From the NCBI GenBank assembly GCA_036774405.1, contig DAIPBO010000001.1:124001-188000 (forward strand): a stretch of 64,000 nucleotides of DNA, written 5' to 3'. The position numbers and the translations under genes are program-made. Positions 14,979-20,644 of the stretch are shown here, piece by piece; positions within the stretch are counted from its first letter, which is position 1; every line of letters starts with the position of its first letter. Below the pieces are notes generated by a model. That model ran no database searches, was not told the origin of the DNA, and saw only the letters and a program-made list of their open reading frames with translations. This DNA comes from JAAYDS01 sp012729155 (lineage in GTDB: Bacteria; Chloroflexota; Anaerolineae; UBA1429).

Positions 14979-15635
14979 CTACAGCTCAACACCGGTCTCT
15001 ACAAACGTCTGGCCCAACAGGTTCCCCTGAGTGGCTGAGAGCCACGGCATGGCGACAAAAGCTCCCACGCCACACAGCACAGAGCCGATGGCCGAGAGGA
15101 TGGCTCCAATGACGACCAGAGCCAGCGCGGTGAGCACCCACTTGCCGAGATCGCGGCTGAGCACGTTCCAGGCGTTGATGGGGTTGATCGCCTGACCCAG
15201 ATTGCCGGTCTGTGCCAGGATGACAAAAGCGCCCAGGCTGAGGAATCCGACGATAAAGGCATAGACCATCGCGAGCAACCATAGTACGATGCTCATGCCC
15301 ATCATGGCAGCCTCGCCCGTTGCGCGGCCCGATGACGCTGCCGCTGCCATGGCTCCACCAAAGATGGCCACGAGAACGATCATGGGCAGGCTCCACACCA
15401 GCGACACGACAAAGTACTTGAAACCTTGCCCGATGTATCCGCCGAGATCGTCCCAGCCAGGCAGCTTTTCTTCGGCTCCGTGCGCTACCCGGCGGAACGC
15501 CTCCATCGACCAGCCCGAGAGCGCCCAGCCGCCAACCAGCACAAAGCTGAGCAGGCCCATCAGCACGCCCATGCCGAGCTTTTTCAGCCAGTCACGATCT
15601 TGCGCCACATAGGTCACCGACCCTACATAATCCAT
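14979..15635 (-). CDS. DUF4013 family membrane protein (first copy of a tandem pair)
   Basis: 218 residues, beginning MDYVGSVTYVAQDRDWLKKLGMG, with the same order of elements as its neighbour: AMEAFRRV.HGAEEKLPGW, then the GAFVILAQTGNLGQAINPINAWNVL core. It is longer than the second copy by an insert in the middle helices (an Ala/Ser/Met-rich stretch near 90-115). GAGGAG precedes the ATG. Identity to the second copy is moderate by eye, so the duplication is not recent. The two may form a hetero-oligomer in the membrane; that is inference. Confidence 0.85.
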   Translation of the reverse strand: MDYVGSVTYVAQDRDWLKKLGMGVLMGLLSFVLVGGWALSGWSMEAFRRVAHGAEEKLPGWDDLGGYIGQGFKYFVVSLVWSLPMIVLVAIFGGAMAAAASSGRATGEAAMMGMSIVLWLLAMVYAFIVGFLSLGAFVILAQTGNLGQAINPINAWNVLSRDLGKWVLTALALVVIGAILSAIGSVLCGVGAFVAMPWLSATQGNLLGQTFVETGVEL

Positions 15636-15789
15636 CTTGTTCTCCTCAATCCCCAGTTGGTGCCATCATAATCGATACGTTGCGGCGCGTCTAGCGTTTC
15701 GCTCAGCGCAAGAACAGGAGAGGCACGGACTAGCCGCGCCTCTCCTGTGACCTCACTGCTTGGACGACTTGGGTGCCTGAACAGACTGT

Positions 15790-16251
15790 CTAGGGCTCGT
15801 CGACCTGCAAGCGGAAGACGATGGCAGAGCGCCTGCGGCCCGTTCCATCGACTCTTGAAATCACAGAATGGTCCATGTATCTTAGTCGGCAGACGTACCT
15901 CCATAGCCCATGTCCAGCATCTTCGAACAGGTGCAGCGACTTGTTGCTCTGCTCGTGATCTCGCACTGCCTTGTTGCCGCGCACAAACTGCATGTCACCG
16001 TGCTGGCCCTCTCCGGTGAACCGATAGATGTCTCCCTCTATCCAACCGTCGTCATAGCCCCACGCTTTGCCCTTTGGCGAAGAGAATAGGAGCACAAACG
16101 ACGCACCGGCTGGGGTAGAGATGCCGCTCTGTCTCTGGCCGCCATAGCGCTCGTGCAATACTGAGCGGCGGTAAGCCTTTCCAGGAACGAATCCCGGCGA
16201 TGTCAGGTCTACCGCAGGTCTTCTCGTTTCAGTTGACCCCAGGACGCCCAT
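15790..16251 (-). CDS. Stand-alone ScoMcrA/YDG-type SRA-like domain protein
   Basis: 153 residues from ATG 16251 (GTG 16257 is also possible; neither has a clear ribosome site). FVPGKAYRRSVLHERYGGQRQSGIST, the GYDDG.... FTGEGQHGDMQF.RGNKAVRDH core and the closing RRSAIVFRL match the N-terminal SRA-like module. That module precedes an HNH nuclease in McrA-type modification-dependent endonucleases. Here the chain stops after the module and no HNH sequence follows in any frame. It may be a remnant or a free reader of modified bases. It sits 25 nt behind the nitroreductase in the same direction. Confidence 0.7.
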   Translation of the reverse strand: MGVLGSTETRRPAVDLTSPGFVPGKAYRRSVLHERYGGQRQSGISTPAGASFVLLFSSPKGKAWGYDDGWIEGDIYRFTGEGQHGDMQFVRGNKAVRDHEQSNKSLHLFEDAGHGLWRYVCRLRYMDHSVISRVDGTGRRRSAIVFRLQVDEP

Positions 16252-16276
16252 CTGCACTCAGCCTGTCTGGTCTGCC

Positions 16277-16804
16277 TCACCAGCCATTCCAGTGGGCGCG
16301 TTCTTCGAACGGTCGACGGCCGTGGTCCTCGAGAGGCTCGGCTGGCACACCGATGGGCAGCAGCACGCGCACCTCTTTTTGTGGTGGCACGCCGAGCAGA
16401 TCGCCCACCAGTCGGGCCCGCCCCTCGCTGCGCAGCACACCGTCGAACCACACTGAGGCATAGCCGAGTGCCGTGGCTGCCAGCAGCATGTTCTCAACGG
16501 CCGCAGAATAGTCCTCGATGCCAAAAAACGTCCGCCCCGCCGGTATCTCCTCGGGGGCGTCCATCACCACTGCGATCAGAGCGGGGCAGGTGGCCAGCGC
16601 CTGCGTGTCTGGCGCGATTCGCCGGATGGGCTCGAGCAATGCGGCGTCGCTCACCACTACAAAGCTCGTGGTCTGCCCGTTGTACCCTGACGGCGCCAGG
16701 ATGCCTGCCTCGACGATCAGGCGCAGATGCTCGTCGGGCACGGGGGTGCGAGAGTAGGGCCCCCGATAGCTATGGCGCGCTTGTATGGCCTGCAGGCAGT
16801 CCAT
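16277..16804 (-). CDS. Nitroreductase family protein
   Basis: 175 residues, a short FMN-dependent nitroreductase. RHSYRGPYSRTPVPDEHLRLIVEAGILAPSGYNGQT (residues 10-45) carries the R-S-R FMN-binding pattern in altered form (RHSYR) and the APS.N stretch. EDYSAAVENMLLAATALGYASVW (near 97-120) is the family's dimer helix, and PIGVPAEP is the C-terminal flavin loop. AGGAGG precedes the ATG. It follows the NIPSNAP gene by 8 nt, so the two are cotranscribed. The substrate is not predictable. Confidence 0.85.
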   Translation of the reverse strand: MDCLQAIQARHSYRGPYSRTPVPDEHLRLIVEAGILAPSGYNGQTTSFVVVSDAALLEPIRRIAPDTQALATCPALIAVVMDAPEEIPAGRTFFGIEDYSAAVENMLLAATALGYASVWFDGVLRSEGRARLVGDLLGVPPQKEVRVLLPIGVPAEPLEDHGRRPFEERAHWNGW

Positions 16805-16812
16805 AATGCCTC

Positions 16813-17127
16813 CTAGCGGATGATCGAGCGCGGGCTCGGCTCGATACGCTTGACGACGATCTCTTGCACCGTGTCGCCCAGCTGCGGTTTGACCTCGTTC
16901 AGCCAGCCGTCAGACTGGTAGACGGTCTCGTACAACCTGATGCGTTCCTCTTCGCTCTCAAAGCGTCGCATCCAGTAGTACAGCGAGGGGTCTTCCTGGT
17001 CGACCCAGGCACCCACCACGATCATGCCTTTGCTCACCTGAAAGGGGATAACGACCGTGTCCATCAGCTCGGCAAAGTGGGCGCGTCTGGAGGGGTCCAT
17101 CTTGTATTGGCGAAACTCGAAGAACAT
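16813..17127 (-). CDS. NIPSNAP family protein
   Basis: 104 residues with the ferredoxin-like dimeric alpha/beta fold of NIPSNAP proteins. It opens with FEFRQYKMDPSRRAHFAELMDTVVIPFQ, and the middle block VGAWVDQEDPSLYYWMRRFESEEER is diagnostic. The function of bacterial NIPSNAPs is unsettled; some are linked to oxidoreductase operons, as here. AAAGGAG precedes the ATG. It is first in an operon with the nitroreductase and probably the SRA-like gene. Promoter TTGACA-18-CATAAT at 17192-17163. Confidence 0.85.
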   Translation of the reverse strand: MFFEFRQYKMDPSRRAHFAELMDTVVIPFQVSKGMIVVGAWVDQEDPSLYYWMRRFESEEERIRLYETVYQSDGWLNEVKPQLGDTVQEIVVKRIEPSPRSIIR

Positions 17128-17162
17128 CGCAGTCTCCTTTTGCCTGAACCATGATGCGGGGC

Positions 17163-17192
17163 ATTATGGCCTCAAGGTGAGGTGCGTGTCAA
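17163..17192 (-). promoter_or_regulatory. Promoter TTGACA-18-CATAAT of the NIPSNAP operon
   Basis: TTGACA at 17192-17187 and CATAAT at 17168-17163, reverse strand. It overlaps the last codons of the upstream gene's intergenic gap. Confidence 0.6.
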
Positions 17193-17200
17193 TCGTGGCC

Positions 17201-17878
17201 TCAAGCGCGCCGCTCGGCCCATGGCTCGCCCGGAGCCCACCAGCAGGCCAGCGCCGCAAACATCATCGCCAGCCCGGCGTGCAGCTCGAGGGTCTCTTCC
17301 CAAAAGGCGCCCGGTCGTATCCGTACCATGCCCAGATCGACCAGGGCTGCCAGGGCCAGTAGCAGGCCGGCGAGTAGCACAAACTGCCAGGGCAATTGCT
17401 GCAGGCTATGCCAGATGCGTCGACGGCCGCAGACCGCCGAGAGCAGGACGCCCACCGCGACAACGCCCGTCAGTACTGTGGCCAGCAGGGCGTACTGACG
17501 GTACTCGGCACGGGTGAGTGCCCGATATGCTACCTCGACGAGATCGTGAAAGGAATCGAGCTGCACATTCAGCAGCCGTGGTGGCGTTAGGCCAAGGCGC
17601 AGCACAAAGCTCCATTCCTCCATGATGCCCAGCACGCTCAAGGTCGGCACAATCACAGTCGACCGCGGCATGGCCCTCTGACGCCACGCTGCTCCTAAAG
17701 CGACAAAGGCGGCGCCAAGATAGGCATAAATCGTCGCCATCTCAACGCCGCGGTGCTCATGGGTTAGCTCAAGGCGCCATGCGGGCAGCCAGTGCCAAAT
17801 GGCGCGCAACACAGCGGTGATTGTTACAAAGGTGATGGCCCAGCCGATGATGAGGCGACGTGAGCATTGTTGTGGCAT
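17201..17878 (-). CDS. Membrane protein of unknown function
   Basis: 225 residues with six predicted membrane helices (starting near 10, 48, 72, 125, 163 and 195). Conserved-looking features are two His pairs (THEHRG near 39-44 and ELHAGLAMMF near 196) and an acidic site IMEEWSF near 85-91. No family was recognised. It starts at an ATG without a good ribosome site but with promoter TTGCCG-17-TAGAAT 25-53 nt upstream. It stands alone between the SDR terminator and the NIPSNAP promoter. Confidence 0.6.
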   Translation of the reverse strand: MPQQCSRRLIIGWAITFVTITAVLRAIWHWLPAWRLELTHEHRGVEMATIYAYLGAAFVALGAAWRQRAMPRSTVIVPTLSVLGIMEEWSFVLRLGLTPPRLLNVQLDSFHDLVEVAYRALTRAEYRQYALLATVLTGVVAVGVLLSAVCGRRRIWHSLQQLPWQFVLLAGLLLALAALVDLGMVRIRPGAFWEETLELHAGLAMMFAALACWWAPGEPWAERRA

Positions 17879-17902
17879 GAATCCCCCTATGGTGTTTGCG
17901 GG

Positions 17903-17931
17903 ATTCTAATGCAAATGAACATCATCGGCAA
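17903..17931 (-). promoter_or_regulatory. Promoter TTGCCG-17-TAGAAT
   Basis: TTGCCG at 17931-17926 and TAGAAT at 17908-17903 on the reverse strand, for the membrane protein starting at 17878. Confidence 0.5.
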
Positions 17932-17936
17932 TGGCG

Positions 17937-17975
17937 CTCAAGCTGCCGCCTGCCTACGATAGGCGGCAGCTTGAG
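17937..17975 (-). terminator. Hairpin after the SDR gene
   Basis: A perfect 15-bp stem with a 9-nt loop, 8 nt past the SDR stop. There is no U-run, but position and strength suit a terminator. Confidence 0.6.
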
Positions 17976-17982
17976 ATGCGTT

Positions 17983-18804
17983 TTACTCGGTCGACCAGGC
18001 CGTGCGAAAGTCAGGGTAAAGCGTCAGCCCGCCGTCCACGTACAGGGTTTGGCCGGTGATATAGGCGGCTTCGTCCGACGCCAGAAAGGCCGCCGCAGCC
18101 GCCATCTCTGCAGCCTCGCCTGCGCGCCCCATAGGGATGTGCCGTTCGACCTCAGCGCGTTTCTCCGCATCGTCGACCCAGGCACGGTTGATGGGCGTGA
18201 CGGTGGCGCCTGGCCCGATGCCGTTCACGCGGATGCCTTGGCCCGCATACTCTAGCGCCAGCGTGCGCGTCAGGTTGCCCAGGCCGCCTTTGCTTATCGA
18301 GTAGCTGGCATAGCGCGGCTTGGGGATGACCTGGTGCACGCTCGACACGTTGACAATGACGCCTGGCTGGGCCCTGGCCAGCCAGTAGCGAATGGCCTCT
18401 TGGGCGCAGACAAAGGCCCCCCGCAGGTTGACTGCGATCACCCGATCGAACTGCTCCAGCGTCATCTCGTGCGAGGCCGCCCCGATGGCAATGCCTGCGT
18501 TGTTGATCACGATGTCTAGCCCGCCGAACGCTGCGACCGTCTCTGCCACCAGGCGTTGAACCTGTTCGGGCTGCGAGACGTCGGCGTGCACCAGGATGTG
18601 TCTCCCGCCACAACCCTGGATACTGGCAACGCAGTCATCGAGGGCTGCCTGTACCAGCGCCTCAGTCTCGGCTGCGCTGGCCTCATCACGGCGATAGTTG
18701 ATGGCCACCAGAGCGCCCTCGGCGGCAAAGCGCACCGCCATTGCCTGGCCAATGCCTGAGGTGCCGCCGGTGACCAGTACGCGCCTGCCCACTAACCCTT
18801 TCAT
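17983..18804 (-). CDS. SDR family oxidoreductase (glucose 1-dehydrogenase-like)
   Basis: 273 residues, a classical short-chain dehydrogenase. NAD(P)-binding TGGTSGIG is at 12-19 and NNAG at 101-104. The catalytic Ser is at about 154 and the YxxxK pair at Y168 and K172. The end YITGQTLYVDGGLTLYPDF closely recalls Bacillus-type glucose 1-dehydrogenases. An insert at 55-72 with two Cys is unusual. The start overlaps the stop of the hydroxyacid dehydrogenase gene (ATGA), so the two are translationally coupled. Together they could oxidise a sugar and then a sugar-derived 2-hydroxy acid; that pairing is inference. Confidence 0.88.
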   Translation of the reverse strand: MKGLVGRRVLVTGGTSGIGQAMAVRFAAEGALVAINYRRDEASAAETEALVQAALDDCVASIQGCGGRHILVHADVSQPEQVQRLVAETVAAFGGLDIVINNAGIAIGAASHEMTLEQFDRVIAVNLRGAFVCAQEAIRYWLARAQPGVIVNVSSVHQVIPKPRYASYSISKGGLGNLTRTLALEYAGQGIRVNGIGPGATVTPINRAWVDDAEKRAEVERHIPMGRAGEAAEMAAAAAFLASDEAAYITGQTLYVDGGLTLYPDFRTAWSTE

Positions 18805-19790
18805 GGTTCGGCGTCGACCTCGGGCGGGCTATAGGCCAGATGCTTGTCGACCACATTGATCAATGGCTGGCCTGCCAGGTAGCGCTGCAGATTCTGCTCA
18901 AAGAGAGCAAAGGCACGATCTTCGTAGGCGGGTGTCGAGCCCGAGTAGTGGGGCGTGATGATCACGTTGTCCATGTCCCACAGGGGCGAGTTGGCAGGCA
19001 GCGGTTCGGGGGTGGTGACATCGAGGCCAGCGCCTGCCAAGCGGCCCTCGCGCAGCGTGGCAATGAGCGCATCCTGGTCGATGATGGGCCCGCGCCCGAT
19101 GTTGAGGATGCAGGCAGAGGGCTTGGTCACCGCCAACTCGCGGGCGCCGATCAGGTGTCGTGTCTCGGGCGTGAGCGGCGCGGTGATCACGATCCAGTCG
19201 GCCTCGGGCAGCACCGTCAGCAGCTCATCGGGCCCTACCGTACGGGCCACGCCGTCCGCGGGGATGGCGGGGTTACGCCGCACACCAATGACGTGCACGT
19301 CGTGGGCGTGCAACAGGCGGGCTGTGCGCCCGCCGATGGCGCCGAGGCCAATCACTACGGCCGTGCTTCCGGCCAGCTCGCGCACTTGCTGTCGCTCGGG
19401 TCGGCGCCACTCATGGGTGGGTTGACGCCGGATGACCTCTGGCAGCCGACGCGCCAGGGCCAGCATCATTGCCACGATGTGCTCGCTGATGGGGATGGCA
19501 TGGATGCCCGAGGCGTTGGTGAGCACAAAGGGATGCGCTACAGCCTCGGCGTCGTTCATCAGCCAGTCGGCGCCGGCGCCCCATTGCTGCATCCAGCGAA
19601 GATTCTTGCCTTTGGCCGTGAGGCTGCGCGGCACGCGCGCTGCGGCGATTTCAATGTCGTCGAGCACGGCCTCGATCTCGGCGTCATCCACGGTTACGAG
19701 CAAGCGGTAGTCGGGCGCCAGCGCGCGCACACGCGCTAGCCGCTCGTCGGCGCGGTCTTCGGGGGGCAGCCCCAGCAGGATGGTCTTCAT
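18801..19790 (-). CDS. D-isomer specific 2-hydroxyacid dehydrogenase
   Basis: 329 residues. It reduces a 2-keto acid or oxidises a D-2-hydroxy acid with NAD(P). The Rossmann motif is GLGAIGGRTARLL near 148-160. The catalytic Arg lies in NIGRGPIIDQ (about 228), the Glu in DVTTPEPLP (about 258) and the His in TPHYSG (about 276). Upstream SGIHAIPISEHIVAMMLALAR is the normal first-domain/hinge segment. It is first in an operon with the SDR gene, overlapping it by 4 nt. Promoter TTGACA-18-GATAAT at 19885-19856. It diverges from the Fur-family gene. Confidence 0.9.
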   Translation of the reverse strand: MKTILLGLPPEDRADERLARVRALAPDYRLLVTVDDAEIEAVLDDIEIAAARVPRSLTAKGKNLRWMQQWGAGADWLMNDAEAVAHPFVLTNASGIHAIPISEHIVAMMLALARRLPEVIRRQPTHEWRRPERQQVRELAGSTAVVIGLGAIGGRTARLLHAHDVHVIGVRRNPAIPADGVARTVGPDELLTVLPEADWIVITAPLTPETRHLIGARELAVTKPSACILNIGRGPIIDQDALIATLREGRLAGAGLDVTTPEPLPANSPLWDMDNVIITPHYSGSTPAYEDRAFALFEQNLQRYLAGQPLINVVDKHLAYSPPEVDAEP

Positions 19791-19813
19791 CGTTCTAGCT
19801 CCTATCGATGGAC

Positions 19814-19835
19814 GATGGGCGCAATCGCTGCGCCC
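19814..19835. repeat. Inverted repeat in the leader of the hydroxyacid dehydrogenase
   Basis: ATGGGCGCA and its complement with a 5-nt loop lie within the untranslated leader, 24-45 nt before the start codon. This could be an attenuating hairpin or an operator; there is no evidence to choose. Confidence 0.35.
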
Positions 19836-19855
19836 ATGGCGGATTGTTAAGCTAG

Positions 19856-19885
19856 ATTATCGCCTATTCTTGACTAATCTGTCAA
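19856..19885 (-). promoter_or_regulatory. Promoter TTGACA-18-GATAAT of the hydroxyacid dehydrogenase operon
   Basis: TTGACA at 19885-19880, 18-nt spacer, GATAAT at 19861-19856. It is back to back with the Fur-family promoter at 19906. Confidence 0.65.
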
Positions 19886-19905
19886 ACAATACCCACGTCG
19901 ATGGT

Positions 19906-19934
19906 TTGACACTCCACTCAACGTGACGCATTAT
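19906..19934 (+). promoter_or_regulatory. Promoter TTGACA-17-CATTAT of the Fur-family gene
   Basis: TTGACA at 19906-19911, 17-nt spacer, CATTAT at 19929-19934. The start point is predicted inside the inverted repeat at 19931-19952. Confidence 0.6.
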
Positions 19935-19952
19935 TGCCACAATTCGCAATAA
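19931..19952. promoter_or_regulatory. Candidate Fur-family operator, TTATTGC-8-GCAATAA
   Basis: Perfect 7-bp inverted arms separated by 8 nt lie across the -10 and start point of the Fur-family promoter. The AT-rich symmetric form resembles Fur/PerR/Zur boxes and suggests autorepression. The spacing differs from the classic 7-1-7 layout. Confidence 0.5.
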
Positions 19953-19966
19953 CAGGGGCAAGGGTG

Positions 19967-20437
19967 ATGGCATGTGAGGCGGCTTTTCGTGATGAGCTGC
20001 GGCGGCGCGGCCTCCGCATGACACTCCAGCGCGAGCTGGTGCTATCAGCACTGCACCAGGCCTCAGAGCCCGTTTCTGCCGAGGAACTGCATCAAAGCAT
20101 AGCTGCCCAGAGCCCAAACGTGGACCTCTCTACGGTCTATCGCACGCTTGGTCTGCTGCAAGAGCTGCGCCTGGTGTCGGGCTACGACAGCGCCGGCGAA
20201 ACGCGTTACGAGCTGCTGTCGCTACATGGGCCTCATCTACACCTGCTCTGCCAGAGCTGCGGCTGCATCGAGGGCGTGCCGCCTGATGACGCGCATGGTT
20301 TTGTGTCGGCCCTGGCCGAGCGCTTTGGGTTCGAGGTGCAGATCGAGCAGTTGGTGATTCCTGGCCTCTGCCAGCGTTGTCGTGAGCGAGGCAAAGTGGC
20401 GCGCCCGCCCTGGGTGCGTTTTGTCGATCCCGCCTGA
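19967..20437 (+). CDS. Fur family transcriptional regulator
   Basis: 156 residues from ATG 19967. The N-terminal winged helix has LRRRGLRMTLQRELVLSAL then VSAEELHQSI and the recognition helix NVDLSTVYRTLGLLQELRLV. The metal-sensing part has HLHLLCQSCGCIEG (His plus CxxC, about 91-104) and a second CQRC at about 138-141, a structural zinc site. The family covers iron (Fur), zinc (Zur), manganese and peroxide (PerR) sensors. The ligands alone do not separate them. A palindrome over its promoter suggests autoregulation and possible control of the divergent hydroxyacid dehydrogenase operon. A strong terminator follows. Confidence 0.9.
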   Translation: MACEAAFRDELRRRGLRMTLQRELVLSALHQASEPVSAEELHQSIAAQSPNVDLSTVYRTLGLLQELRLVSGYDSAGETRYELLSLHGPHLHLLCQSCGCIEGVPPDDAHGFVSALAERFGFEVQIEQLVIPGLCQRCRERGKVARPPWVRFVDPA

Positions 20438-20461
20438 GGGCGCTGGAGCTCTAGTGGTTGC

Positions 20462-20504
20462 CACAAAGCGAGGGGCGCTGGACCAGTGCGCCCCTCGCTT
20501 TGTG
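20462..20504 (+). terminator. Terminator hairpin of the Fur-family gene
   Basis: Perfect 17-bp stem beginning CACAAAGCG, loop of 9 nt, 24 nt after the stop codon. Confidence 0.7.
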
Positions 20505-20595
20505 AGAGAGGAGAGAAGCGCGACGCCCTCTGGGTGCGCCCCAACAAGGCGTCGTCTATCTGACGCCTGACAGGCCTTGTGGGTTCCCGAAACAC

Positions 20596-20628
20596 CAAAA
20601 GGGGAGCGTGCTTTACGCCCCCCTTTTG
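20596..20628 (-). terminator. Intrinsic terminator of the zinc-ribbon membrane protein gene
   Basis: On the reverse strand a G/C stem with one bulge (arms CAAAAGGGG and CCCCTTTTG) is followed by TTTTGG. It lies 17 nt past the stop codon of the gene ending at 20645. Confidence 0.65.
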
Positions 20629-20644
20629 CCGAGCACGAACTAAC

